DNA from: Sphingomonas sp. JUb134
GTDB lineage: Bacteria > Pseudomonadota > Alphaproteobacteria > Sphingomonadales > Sphingomonadaceae
NCBI RefSeq assembly: GCF_004341505.2
Contig: NZ_SLYP02000001.1
Coordinates: 400,501 to 464,500 of the forward strand
Reading direction: 5' to 3'
DNA: 64,000 nt
Positions within the stretch are counted from its first letter, which is position 1, and every line of letters starts with the position of its first letter. The notes beneath the pieces were generated by a model that saw only the letters and a list, made by a program, of their open reading frames with translations, searched no databases and was not told where the DNA came from. Positions 20,303 through 28,786 of this stretch are shown one piece after another. A program made the position numbers and the translations under genes.

Positions 20303-21268
20303 TCACCCGTGCCGAGGCCGCGTCCACAGCTCCGGATCGCGCGGCGTCCGCGGATAGCGCTTCGCCCGCCCCTGCGCGGCTGCAAAGGCCCGCGCGATCG
20401 CGGCGATCTTCTGCGGCTTGGAGGTGGTCACGCGGTGATCCCAGGCATGCTCCCCGCGCGCCCTGACGGCGCGCCCGATCCCGCCATAGATGTCGGCCGC
20501 CGCTAGCACCGCCCAAGCGGCGCGGAACGGCAGTGCAGGCGTGCCTTCGCGCGCACTTGCCTCATAGCGCTCGGCCTGGTCCGCCAGCCGCCGCGCCAGC
20601 ATCGCGATCCGCGGCCGAAGGTGCGGCTTCATATGCTCGCCCGGTGGCGCGTCGATCTCGACCAGCCACGCCACCGGCAGGTAGCAGCGCCCCGCAGCCG
20701 CATCCTCCGCCAGGTCGCGCGCGATGTTGGACAGCTGGAACGCGATGCCGAGGTCGCACGCACGGTCGAGCGTGTCCTGATCGGCCGGATCGACTCCCAT
20801 CACCACCGCCATCAGGCAGCCGATGGCGCCGGCGACATGGTAGCAATAGCGGTAGAGGTCGTCCTCGCTGCGCGGGCGCCACTCCTCGGCATCGAGCGCA
20901 AAGCCCGCGATCACGTCATGCACCAGCGCGGGCGGCAGCCGGGCTTCGGCGGCCACGATCCGCAGCGCATCGAACGCAGGATCACCGACCCATTCGCCGG
21001 CCAGCGCGGCGTTCGTCTTGGCAGTAATCTCCGCCAGCCGCTCGGGAGCATCCGCAACCGCCGTCATGCCATGGCCGAGCTCCTGCCCGTCGGCCAGGTC
21101 GTCGCACGCCCGCGCCCAGGCATAGAGCAGCCACGCACGTTCCCGCGTCCGCCGGTCGAACAGCCGGCTCGCCGCGGCGAAGCTCTTGGATCCCGCCGCA
21201 ATCGTCTCACGCGCGGTGGCGACGATCGCATCGCGGCTCGGGCGATCGGCATGCACCACGGCGGTCAT
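20303..21268 (-). CDS. crtB: Phytoene synthase
   Basis: 321-residue trans-isoprenyl diphosphate synthase that joins two geranylgeranyl diphosphates to phytoene, the first committed carotenoid step. The two Asp-rich metal-binding motifs are ACDDLADG (near residue 54) and NIARDLAEDAAAGRCYLP (near 185). The substrate-pocket segments GSKSFAAASRLFDRR and YHVAGAIGCLM are also in place. The ATG at 21268 begins four bases after the LOG gene stop, placing it last in the crtY-crtI-LOG-crtB transcription unit. Confidence 0.95.
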   Translation of the reverse strand: MTAVVHADRPSRDAIVATARETIAAGSKSFAAASRLFDRRTRERAWLLYAWARACDDLADGQELGHGMTAVADAPERLAEITAKTNAALAGEWVGDPAFDALRIVAAEARLPPALVHDVIAGFALDAEEWRPRSEDDLYRYCYHVAGAIGCLMAVVMGVDPADQDTLDRACDLGIAFQLSNIARDLAEDAAAGRCYLPVAWLVEIDAPPGEHMKPHLRPRIAMLARRLADQAERYEASAREGTPALPFRAAWAVLAAADIYGGIGRAVRARGEHAWDHRVTTSKPQKIAAIARAFAAAQGRAKRYPRTPRDPELWTRPRHG

Positions 21269-21272
21269 GAAG

Positions 21273-21854
21273 CTAGAGCTCGCTGCTCGACATCGAGAAG
21301 ATCGGCCGCGCAACCTTGTGCCCGGCCATGCGATCGAGCAGCGAATCGAGCTGGTCGTCGATCAGCAGGATGTCGCGATGCATCGGCCGCAGGAAGCCGA
21401 CCTCGGCCATCTTGTCCACGAACGCGATCAGCCCGTCGTAATAGTTCGCGACGTTGAGCAGTCCGACCGGCTTGGTGTGATAGCCGAGCTGCGCCCAGCT
21501 CATCGCCTCCCACAGCTCGTCCATGGTGCCGGTGCCGCCGGGAATGGTCACAAAGCCGTCCGACAGGTCGGTGAAGGCCTGCTTGCGCTGGTGCATCGTC
21601 TCGACGATGTGCAGCTCGGTGCAGCCGCGGTGCGCGACCTCGGCATTGACGAGCGCGGTCGGGATCACGCCGATCACCTCGCCGCCCGCCTCCAGCGCGC
21701 CGTCCGCCACCGCGCCCATCAGGCCGAGGCGGCCGCCGCCATAGACGACGCCGATGCCGCGTTCCGCCAGCGTGCGGCCGACGAAGCGCGCATTGTCGAT
21801 GTAGACGGGGTCCGACGGGGTCGCCGAACCGCAATAGATGGCCAGTCGCTTCAC
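21273..21854 (-). CDS. LOG-family nucleotide 5'-monophosphate phosphoribohydrolase (TIGR00730)
   Basis: 193-residue Rossmann-fold protein of the lysine-decarboxylase-like LOG family, which hydrolyses the ribosyl bond of nucleoside monophosphates (cytokinin activation in plants; AMP or related nucleotides in many bacteria). The signature PGGTGTMDELWEAMSWAQLG is present near residue 96, with the supporting VVYGGGRLGLMGAVADGA block near 39. It starts with GTG at 21854 and lies between crtI and crtB with gaps of 35 and 4 bases, so it is co-transcribed with the carotenoid genes although no pathway role for it is known. Confidence 0.9.
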   Translation of the reverse strand: MKRLAIYCGSATPSDPVYIDNARFVGRTLAERGIGVVYGGGRLGLMGAVADGALEAGGEVIGVIPTALVNAEVAHRGCTELHIVETMHQRKQAFTDLSDGFVTIPGGTGTMDELWEAMSWAQLGYHTKPVGLLNVANYYDGLIAFVDKMAEVGFLRPMHRDILLIDDQLDSLLDRMAGHKVARPIFSMSSSEL

Positions 21855-21889
21855 GTAATTTATCCTTGGAATGTCGATGCAGCCGCGGG

Positions 21890-23368
21890 TCAGCGGCCGC
21901 GTTCCAGCATCAACGAGGCGGTCGCCTTCGCACTTCCCACCACACCCGGAATGCCGGCGCCGGGATGCGTGCCCGCCCCCACGAAATAGAGGTTGGGAAT
22001 ATGATCGTCGCGATTGTGCGCGCGGAAGAAGGCGCTCTGCGTCAGGATCGGCTCCAGCGAGAAGGCCGAGCCCAGATGCGCGTTGAGGTCCTTTGCAAAA
22101 TCGGGCGGTGCATAGCTGAACTTGGTGACGATCCGATCGTGGATGTCGGGGATCAGCCGGCGGCCGACCTCGTCCAGGATGCGCTTCTCGTACATGGGGC
22201 CGATGGTGTCCCAGTCGATCGGCAGCTTGCCCATGTGCGGCACCGGCGCCAGCGCGTAGAAGGTGGAATGCCCCTCGGGCGCCAGGCTCGGATCGGTGAC
22301 GGTCGGGTGGTGCAGGTAGAGCGAGAAATCCTCCGACAGCACGCCATGGTCGTAGATGTCGGACAGCAGCCCCTGATAGCGCGGGCCGAACAGGATCATG
22401 TGGTGCGGGATGCCCGGCCACGTGCCCTTGATCCCGAAATGCACCAGGAACAGCGACGGCGAGAAGCGCTTCTTCTCCAGCCGTGCCGTCGTCCGGCGCG
22501 CGCTGCGGGAGTTGCGCAGCAGGTCCTTGTAGCTGTGCATCAGGTCGGCGTTGCTCGCCACCGCGTCCGACGCGATGCGCCTGCCGCTGCGGGTCACCAC
22601 GCCGGTGGCATGATCCCCCAGCGTCTCGATCTCGGTCACCGGATCGCCCAGGATCAGCGTGCCGCCCAGCCGCTCGAACAGCGCGACCATGCCCGAGACC
22701 AGCTGGTTGGTACCGCCCTTGGCGAACCAGACGCCGCCGTCGCGCTCCAGCTTGTGGATCAGCGCGTAGATCGCGCTCGTCGTGCTCGGGTTGCCGCCCA
22801 CCAGCAGCGTGTGGAAGCTCAGCGCCTGGCGCAGCTTCTCGTTCTTCACGAAAGTCGAGACCATCGCATAGACCGAGCGCCACGCCTGGTATTTCGCCAG
22901 CGCCGGCGCCGCCTTCAGCATGGAGCGGAAGTCGAGGAACGGCTTGGCGCCGAGCTTCACATAGCCTTCCTCGTACACGCCCTTGGCGTATTCCAGGAAG
23001 CGCGCGTAGCCGTCGACGTCCTGCGGATCGAGCTTGGCGATCTCCGAGCGCAGCGACACATCGTCGTTCGAATAGTCGAAGTTGGTGCCGTCCGCCCAGT
23101 TGAGCCGATAGAAGGGCGTCACCGGTTCCAGCGTGACGTCCCACGCCATCTCGTGCCCCGACAGCTGCCACAGCTCGCGCAAGCAGTCGGGATCGGTGAT
23201 CACCGTGGGGCCCGCGTCAAAGGTGAAGCCGTCGCGCTCGAACACATAGGCGCGGCCGCCGGCCTTGTCGCGGCCTTCGATCAGCGTCGTTTCGACCCCG
23301 GCCGATTGCAGGCGGATGGCGAGCGCCAAGCCGCCGAATCCTGCGCCGATCACCGTTGCCGTTCTCAA
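21890..23368 (-). CDS. crtI: Phytoene desaturase (lycopene-forming)
   Basis: 492-residue FAD-dependent desaturase that converts phytoene to lycopene at the membrane. The N-terminal dinucleotide-binding motif is VIGAGFGGLALAIRLQSAG; the family C-terminal motif NLYFVGAGTHPGAGIPGVVG is at residues about 462-481. The start is assigned to the TTG at 23368, which overlaps the crtY stop as TTGA and has GGGAG upstream; this gives a normal CrtI N-terminus and length. An ATG 36 bases further upstream (23404) would add residues inside crtY that are not family-like. Confidence 0.95.
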   Translation of the reverse strand: MRTATVIGAGFGGLALAIRLQSAGVETTLIEGRDKAGGRAYVFERDGFTFDAGPTVITDPDCLRELWQLSGHEMAWDVTLEPVTPFYRLNWADGTNFDYSNDDVSLRSEIAKLDPQDVDGYARFLEYAKGVYEEGYVKLGAKPFLDFRSMLKAAPALAKYQAWRSVYAMVSTFVKNEKLRQALSFHTLLVGGNPSTTSAIYALIHKLERDGGVWFAKGGTNQLVSGMVALFERLGGTLILGDPVTEIETLGDHATGVVTRSGRRIASDAVASNADLMHSYKDLLRNSRSARRTTARLEKKRFSPSLFLVHFGIKGTWPGIPHHMILFGPRYQGLLSDIYDHGVLSEDFSLYLHHPTVTDPSLAPEGHSTFYALAPVPHMGKLPIDWDTIGPMYEKRILDEVGRRLIPDIHDRIVTKFSYAPPDFAKDLNAHLGSAFSLEPILTQSAFFRAHNRDDHIPNLYFVGAGTHPGAGIPGVVGSAKATASLMLERGR

Positions 23369-24546
23369 GTCCGTTTCTCCCGGCCGCCAGCCTGCATGTC
23401 CCAAATCGCCCGTACCGCGCGTGCCACCGGGACCGGCGGCTTGCCGGCGAGCACACGCACCTTGTCCGCCCAGTTCGACCGGCCGGCATAGAAGCGTCCG
23501 ATCAGTCCCGCGTCCAGCCGATAGAAACGCTCCAGCACACGATAGCGCGCCTCAGGCTTCGCTGCCCTGAACAACATGGCGGTAAGCATGCGGTAGAATC
23601 CCCGCGCACGCCATGTCGTGCGCGCAAGGCCGTGCGTCAACTCGGCGAGGCCTGCGGCGGACAGATCGCGCGCCCCTGCGATCGCCGCCGCCGTCCGCAC
23701 CGCGTCGGGCAGGGAATAGCCGGTCAGCGGGTGGAACAGCCCGGATCGCATGCCCGCCTTCGCGACCGGCGGGGTGGAGTTCCAATAGGCGTCGAAGTCG
23801 CCCCCGAACGCGACCGGCAGCACGCCCCGCTCCTCGCGCGCCACCTCGGCGATGTGCCAGCCCTGCGCCTCGGCATAGGCGCGGATGCGCTGCCGCAGCA
23901 CCGCCGCATCGATCTCGGGACCGTCGCTGTAATAGGTGTCCTCGACGAACATCCGGTCGGGGCCCAGCGGCAGGCAATAGACGAAGCGGTAGCCGTCGAG
24001 CTGTTCGACGCGCGCGTCCATCACGGTCGGCCGGGCGCGCCCGTGCGGCTGTTCCAGCACCAGCTCCTGCCCGACGAACTTCTGCCATCCGCATTGGAGG
24101 CGCGACAGGTCGCCGGGGCCGCGGCAGTCGATCACGCCCTTGGCGTCGATCCGGCTGCCATCGTCCAGCACCACGCCGGTCGCCCCCACCTCCACCACGC
24201 GCCGGCCGGTGAGCAGCGCGTCGTCCGGCAGGGTCGCGCGTAGCACCGCATCCAGCCGCTCCGATTCCACGCTGTTGTAGGTGGCGTCGAGCGTGCGGCG
24301 GTGGTTTGGAAAAGCGACATCATAGCCCTGCCAGCGATGGCCCACGATCGGCTCGATGATCCAGCGATCGGCCGCCGCGACATCGCTGTCGAAGAAGGAC
24401 CACAGGTGATTGCCGCCGAACCGCTCGCCCGCCTCCACCAGCCGCAGCGACAGCTCCGGCCGGCGCTCGGCCAGCGCCAGCGCGATCAGTCCTCCGGCGA
24501 GTCCCCCGCCCAGGATCGCCAGATCGCAGTGATGATGGGTCGGCAT
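23365..24546 (-). CDS. crtY: Lycopene beta-cyclase
   Basis: 393-residue FAD/NAD(P)-binding cyclase that forms beta-ionone rings on lycopene. The N-terminal binding motif is AILGGGLAGGLIALALA, followed by GNHLWSFFDSDV, a CrtY hallmark. The conserved FLPLGP-like segment appears as YRFVYCLPLGPDRMFVEDTY, and FHPLTGYSLPDAV is the C-terminal block typical of bacterial CrtY. It is first gene of the crtY-crtI-LOG-crtB unit and divergent from the membrane hydroxylase gene, with 83 bases between starts for the two promoters. Confidence 0.95.
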   Translation of the reverse strand: MPTHHHCDLAILGGGLAGGLIALALAERRPELSLRLVEAGERFGGNHLWSFFDSDVAAADRWIIEPIVGHRWQGYDVAFPNHRRTLDATYNSVESERLDAVLRATLPDDALLTGRRVVEVGATGVVLDDGSRIDAKGVIDCRGPGDLSRLQCGWQKFVGQELVLEQPHGRARPTVMDARVEQLDGYRFVYCLPLGPDRMFVEDTYYSDGPEIDAAVLRQRIRAYAEAQGWHIAEVAREERGVLPVAFGGDFDAYWNSTPPVAKAGMRSGLFHPLTGYSLPDAVRTAAAIAGARDLSAAGLAELTHGLARTTWRARGFYRMLTAMLFRAAKPEARYRVLERFYRLDAGLIGRFYAGRSNWADKVRVLAGKPPVPVARAVRAIWDMQAGGREKRT

Positions 24547-24629
24547 GCCCCTCGCCTAGCGGAGCTTGCCGAGCGGCGAAAGGGCAGCGCGCCATGGCGC
24601 CGGGCCGACGGAACCGCTAAAGCCCGCCC

Positions 24630-25454
24630 ATGTCCGTTGCCCTCGCCATCCTGCTGTCCGCGCTTGCGATGACCGCGATCGTGGGCGTGCGCTACCTGCT
24701 CGCGTCCGGCGGCTTCGCGTTCGCGACGCGGCTGCGCCAGCCGGGGCTCTACCAGGGACTCGACCGGCAGATCGTGAAGGAGATCCGCTGGAGCCTGATC
24801 TCCGCCGCCATCTATGGCATCCCGGCCGGCGTCGTCGCCTGGGGCTGGCAGAACCGGGGCTGGACCCGGATCTACACCGACGTGCACGACCGGCCCTTGT
24901 GGTGGCTGCCGCTGTCGGTGCTGCTCTATCTCTTCGCGCACGACACCTGGTTCTACTGGAGCCACCGCTGGATGCACCGCCCGCGCGTGTTCCGGGTGGC
25001 GCATGCGGTCCACCACGCCAGCCGGCCACCGACGGCCTGGGCGGCGATGGCGTTCCACCCGATCGAGGCGCTGACCGGCGCCTTCGTCATCCCGCTGCTG
25101 GTGTTCCTGATCCCAATCCATGTCGGGGCGCTGGGCGTGGTGCTGACGGTGATGACGGTGATGGGCGTCACCAACCACATGGGGTGGGAGATTTTCCCGC
25201 GCGCGGTCTGGGCCGGGCCGCTCGGCGGGTGGCTCATCACGGCCAGCCATCATCAGCGCCACCACCAGCGCTATGGCTGCAATTTCGGCCTCTATTTCCG
25301 CTTCTGGGACCGCCTGTGCGGCACCGATGACGGACTCGGCAGCTTTGGAAAGAACAGGAATGATCAAGCAGGCGTGCGCAACAGCGATACGGTTCGGCTG
25401 GGGCGCAGCGGGACTGGTGCTGCTGACGGGAGCCACGCCGACCACCGAGCTTGA
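24630..25454 (+). CDS. Sterol desaturase/fatty acid hydroxylase-superfamily membrane protein
   Basis: 274-residue di-iron membrane enzyme. Histidine clusters expected to bind the two irons are HDTWFYWSHRWMH, HAVHHASRPPTAW, NHMGWE and SHHQRHHQRYGCN. Three or four helices surround them. Next to crtY it is a good candidate for a carotenoid ring hydroxylase, although classical CrtZ is shorter, so the substrate is not certain. Conserved-looking sequence ends around CGTDDGLGSF; the last 31 residues or so are read out of the start of the next gene, which it overlaps by 95 bases. That tail looks non-native. Confidence 0.82.
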   Translation: MSVALAILLSALAMTAIVGVRYLLASGGFAFATRLRQPGLYQGLDRQIVKEIRWSLISAAIYGIPAGVVAWGWQNRGWTRIYTDVHDRPLWWLPLSVLLYLFAHDTWFYWSHRWMHRPRVFRVAHAVHHASRPPTAWAAMAFHPIEALTGAFVIPLLVFLIPIHVGALGVVLTVMTVMGVTNHMGWEIFPRAVWAGPLGGWLITASHHQRHHQRYGCNFGLYFRFWDRLCGTDDGLGSFGKNRNDQAGVRNSDTVRLGRSGTGAADGSHADHRA

Positions 25455-25809
25455 AGTCACCCTCAACCAGTTGCGCTCTTCGAAGGGCATGATCCGTCTG
25501 TGCGTGACCGCGAACCCGAAAAGCTTTCCCGGCTGTGCCAAGGACGCGCATGCCATCACCCGCTCCGTCCCCGCCGGCGAGCATGTGATCCGCGTGCAAG
25601 GGCTTGTGCCGGGCACCTATGCGCTCTCGGTGATCCACGACGAGAACGGCAACGGCAAGCTCGACACCTTTGCCGGTATCCCGCGCGAGGGCTTCGGCTT
25701 TTCCAACAATCCGGGCCTCGGCTTCGGACCGCCGCGCTTCGCCGCCGCGCAGTTCGCGCTGTCAGGTGATGCCGATCGGCAACAGGTAAAGATCCGTTAT
25801 CTGTTTTGA
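25360..25809 (+). CDS. DUF2141 secreted protein
   Basis: 149-residue exported protein. A signal peptide (MIKQACATAIRFGWGAAGLV) precedes a DUF2141 domain with TELEVTLNQLRSSKGMIRLC, then GLVPGTYALSVIHDENGNGK and LDTFAGIPREGFGFSNN, the conserved core of the family. It has an AGGA ribosome-binding site directly before the ATG. Function is unknown; such proteins often travel with carotenoid or envelope genes in sphingomonads. It overlaps the upstream hydroxylase gene by 95 bases in another frame. Confidence 0.88.
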   Translation: MIKQACATAIRFGWGAAGLVLLTGATPTTELEVTLNQLRSSKGMIRLCVTANPKSFPGCAKDAHAITRSVPAGEHVIRVQGLVPGTYALSVIHDENGNGKLDTFAGIPREGFGFSNNPGLGFGPPRFAAAQFALSGDADRQQVKIRYLF

Positions 25810-25879
25810 GCGGAACCCCGGGAGCCAAGGGTGTTGCGCGGCGTTACGCTCCAGCAACATTCCATAAAGGCACCTGTCC

Positions 25880-26752
25880 TTGACTACGATCTTCCGCACC
25901 GCCTCTGCCGCGCTGGTGCTTTCACTTTCTGCCCTCGGCACCACTCCTGCACTGGCGCAGGACGGTGATTCCACCACCATCCACAATAACGATGACGGCA
26001 GCGACTACGCCGTGCTCGGGTTGGGCGGCGCGATCCTGACGGACTATGAGGGTTCCGACGACTACAGCTTTACGCCGGTCCCGATCGGCATCGGCCGAGT
26101 TTCGGGCTTCAACTTCCTGCTCGCGGGCAACCGGCTGAGCGTCGACCTGATTGCGGACAACTTCGGCCCCGGCCTCGATTTTCAGGCCGGTCCGGTCGCG
26201 GCGCTGAACTTCAACCGGAGCAGCACCAAGAGCATCGACGACGAGCGCATCAAGGCGCTCGGCAAGCGCAAGACCGCGCTCGAGGTCGGTGGCTATCTCG
26301 GCATCGGCCAGACCGGCGTCTTCACCAGTGAGTTCGATCGTCTCTCCGCCTCCGTCAGCTATCGCAAGGGCGTGACCGGGGCGCACTCCGCCGGGATCTT
26401 CACGCCGACCGTCACCTACATGACGCCGCTCAGCACCAAGTCGGTCGTCACCATCTTCGTCGCGGCCGAGCGCGCGGAGAAGGGGTACGCGCAGAGCTAC
26501 TTCGGCATCAATCCGCAGCAGAGCGAGGATAGCGGCCTGCCCGTCTACAACGCGCGCGGCGGCTGGAAGAACTGGACGCTGGGCGGGGCCGGCGCCGTGT
26601 CGCTGACCGGCAACCTGCGCAACGGCCTGCAGGCGTTCGGCGGGGTCGTCTATCGCCGCATGCTCAACGACTTCGCCGAAAGCCCCGTGACCAGCATCGC
26701 GGGCGACCGCGATCAGTGGCTGGGCTCGGTGGGCCTCGCCTACAGCTTCTAA
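25880..26752 (+). CDS. MipA/OmpV-family outer-membrane protein
   Basis: 290-residue beta-barrel protein with signal peptide (cleavage after TTPALAQ). The family pattern is visible in YAVLGLGGAILTDYEGSDDY near the mature N-terminus, FQAGPVAALNFNRSS, and the final WLGSVGLAYSF with a terminal Phe. MipA in E. coli is linked to murein-synthesising complexes, but the family role varies. The start is TTG at 25880 with AAAGG ten bases upstream; no ATG occurs near. A large hairpin (26764-26809) separates it from the convergent nth. Confidence 0.88.
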   Translation: MTTIFRTASAALVLSLSALGTTPALAQDGDSTTIHNNDDGSDYAVLGLGGAILTDYEGSDDYSFTPVPIGIGRVSGFNFLLAGNRLSVDLIADNFGPGLDFQAGPVAALNFNRSSTKSIDDERIKALGKRKTALEVGGYLGIGQTGVFTSEFDRLSASVSYRKGVTGAHSAGIFTPTVTYMTPLSTKSVVTIFVAAERAEKGYAQSYFGINPQQSEDSGLPVYNARGGWKNWTLGGAGAVSLTGNLRNGLQAFGGVVYRRMLNDFAESPVTSIAGDRDQWLGSVGLAYSF

Positions 26753-26763
26753 CGCGCTTGGGA

Positions 26764-26809
26764 GAGCCCCGGCTGCCGGTCCGCAAGGGCCGGCAGCCGT
26801 GTGGGGCTC
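26764..26809. terminator. Long hairpin between convergent mipA-like gene and nth
   Basis: Outer arms GAGCCCC (26764-26770) and GGGGCTC (26803-26809) enclose inner arms GGCTGCCGG (26771-26779) and CCGGCAGCC (26790-26798), with a four-base bulge. Because it sits 11 bases past one stop and 7 before the other gene's stop, it could serve transcripts from both sides. A T tract is lacking. Confidence 0.65.
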
Positions 26810-26815
26810 GGCAGT

Positions 26816-27481
26816 TCAGACGCCAGCAGCGGCCTTGCGGGCCGCGGGCTGCGGTGTCTTGGGCTTGTAGGCGCACAGATCGACCACCGGGCAGCGCCAG
26901 CATTCCGGGGTCCGCGCCTTGCACACATAGCGACCGTGCAGGATCAGCCAGTGGTGCGCGTGCAGCCGAAACGGCTGCGGCGTCACCCGGTCGAGCACCA
27001 GTTCCACCGCCAGCGGCGTCTTGCCCTTGGCCAAGCCCGTGCGGTTGCCGACCCGGAAGATGTGGGTGTCGACGGCGAACGTCTCCGCGCCGAACGCGAC
27101 GTTCATCACGACGTTGGCGGTCTTGCGTCCCACGCCGGGCAGCTTCTCCAGCGCCTCACGGCTCGCCGGCACCTTCCCGCCATGCTCGGCGATCAGCGCC
27201 TCAGACAGCGCGATCACGTTCTTGGCCTTGGTGTTGAACAGGCCGATGGTCTTGATGTGCTCCTTCAGCCCCGCCTCGCCGAGCGCCACCATCTTCTCCG
27301 GCGTGTCGACCTCGGCGAACAGCCGGCGCGTCGCCTTGTTGACGCCAGCGTCGGTCGCCTGCGCCGAGAGCACGACCGCAACCAGCAGGGTGAAGTCGTT
27401 GACCGATTCGAGTTCGGTCTCGGGGTGCGGATTGGCTTCGGCCAGCCGCCGGTAGAATTCGAAAACGTCGGCCCGCTTCAA
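26816..27481 (-). CDS. nth: Endonuclease III
   Basis: 221-residue DNA glycosylase/AP lyase that removes oxidised pyrimidines. The helix-hairpin-helix is LEKLPGVGRKTANVVMNV, which contains the catalytic Lys, and the catalytic Asp follows in FAVDTHIFRVGNR. The iron-sulfur loop has four cysteines in CKARTPECWRCPVVDLC with the classical 6-2-5 spacing. The start is the TTG at 27481, overlapping the dapB stop (TTGA); the resulting LKRADVFEFYRRLAE opening fits the family. It is co-transcribed with dapB. Confidence 0.95.
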   Translation of the reverse strand: MKRADVFEFYRRLAEANPHPETELESVNDFTLLVAVVLSAQATDAGVNKATRRLFAEVDTPEKMVALGEAGLKEHIKTIGLFNTKAKNVIALSEALIAEHGGKVPASREALEKLPGVGRKTANVVMNVAFGAETFAVDTHIFRVGNRTGLAKGKTPLAVELVLDRVTPQPFRLHAHHWLILHGRYVCKARTPECWRCPVVDLCAYKPKTPQPAARKAAAGV

Positions 27482-28206
27482 AGGCCCAGCACCGCGTCCA
27501 TGCTGTAGCGCCCCGGCGCCTGCTGCACGAGCCACTGGGCCGCCTTCACCGCGCCACGCGCAAAGATCGCGCGGTCGTCGGCGCGGTGGCCGAGCTCGAT
27601 CCGCTCGCCCTCGCCCGCGAAGATCACCTGGTGGTCGCCCACCACGCGCCCGCCGCGCAACGCCGCAAAGCCGATCGTGCCCTGCGCCCGCGCGCCGACC
27701 AACCCGGCGCGGCCGACGACGGCCACGTCCGACAGCTCGACGCCCATGCCCTCGGCCGCGGCCTCGCCCAGCATCAGCGCCGTGCCCGACGGCGCATCCA
27801 CCTTCATGCGATGGTGCATCTCGACGATCTCGATGTCCCAGTCGGAACCGAGCCGCTCGGCCGCCTCCCGCACCAGGCGCGACAGCAGCGCCACGCCGAG
27901 CGACGTGTTGCCGGTCTGCAGGATCGGGATCTCCTCGGCGACCTGGTCGATCAGCGCATGCTGCGCGCGCGACAGGCCGGTGGTGCCGATCAGGATCGGG
28001 GTCGCCGTAGCGCGGGCGGCGGCGATATGGGCATCGACGGCAACCGCTGCGGAGAAGTCGACCAGGACGTCGGCCCTGCGCGCGATGCCCTCCGGATTCT
28101 CGCCGGCATCGGCGCCACCGGCCAGCGTCGCGCCCAGCTCCGGGATGACGGCGGCGATGGCCTGTCCCATGCGGCCCAGCCGCCCATAGATGCCGATGCT
28201 TGCCAT
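27478..28206 (-). CDS. dapB: 4-hydroxy-tetrahydrodipicolinate reductase
   Basis: 242-residue NAD(P)H-dependent enzyme of the diaminopimelate/lysine pathway. The nucleotide-binding motif is GIYGRLGRMGQAIAAV, and the substrate-binding motif EMHHRMKVDAPSGTALML contains the catalytic His and Lys. The start at 28206 gives MASIGIYGRLGRMG. The stop overlaps the nth start by four bases. An unrelated 130-base gap separates it from the small protein upstream. Confidence 0.96.
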   Translation of the reverse strand: MASIGIYGRLGRMGQAIAAVIPELGATLAGGADAGENPEGIARRADVLVDFSAAVAVDAHIAAARATATPILIGTTGLSRAQHALIDQVAEEIPILQTGNTSLGVALLSRLVREAAERLGSDWDIEIVEMHHRMKVDAPSGTALMLGEAAAEGMGVELSDVAVVGRAGLVGARAQGTIGFAALRGGRVVGDHQVIFAGEGERIELGHRADDRAIFARGAVKAAQWLVQQAPGRYSMDAVLGL

Positions 28207-28336
28207 GATGCTCCGCCTTGCCGTGCCCGGCGGCCCAACGCGCGTCGGGAGCACCGGCTCCCCGCCTCGACGACCGGTCCGCGGCTCATGGCAGAAAGCC
28301 GCCGCCCCCGACAAGCGGAAGCGACAGCGAAACGGA

Positions 28337-28699
28337 TCAGGCCGCGACGTGCGCGACCGGTGCCTCGGCGTATTTCGGATCTTGGGGATTGAACTCGGGG
28401 AACGGCGTGAACAGGCGCGAGGTCAGCGCGACGCCGTTCAGCCCGGCGAGCTTGAAGGTGCCGAGCTTCGCCACCTTGGGCGCCCCGCCGGCACGCTCCA
28501 CGGTGACCGCATCGACGTGCAGGTCGCCATGCTTGGTCCACAGCATGTGGGGGGCGAGCAGCATGTCCATGTTGTTGTACACCACCGACACGCAGATGCG
28601 CTGCATCATTGCGAAGCGCAGGATGTCGCTGATGCTCGCGCGGTCTTCTTGGGCGTCACTCACGGGGGTGGAACGGGCTAGTTCGAGCATTTGTTGCAT
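28337..28699 (-). CDS. Small conserved hypothetical protein, WYL-like
   Basis: 120-residue protein without signal peptide or membrane segment. The arrangement VYNNMDMLLAPHMLWTKHGD, then LHVDAVTV, LGTFKLAGLNGVAL and LFTPFPEFNPQDPKY resembles a single WYL-like beta domain without the DNA-binding part found in WYL regulators. The Trp-Tyr-Leu core itself is not seen, so this is a shape-based guess. The start may be 28699 or the Met three codons later (28690). It is divergent from cobB. Confidence 0.65.
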   Translation of the reverse strand: MQQMLELARSTPVSDAQEDRASISDILRFAMMQRICVSVVYNNMDMLLAPHMLWTKHGDLHVDAVTVERAGGAPKVAKLGTFKLAGLNGVALTSRLFTPFPEFNPQDPKYAEAPVAHVAA

Positions 28700-28786
28700 T
28701 GCGGCACGCAGCTAGTCGTACGCCGCCACCGCTTCAAGCGTGTTTGTGGATTGGCGGCTGTCCCGTCCCGGGGCTAGATCCTCCCC

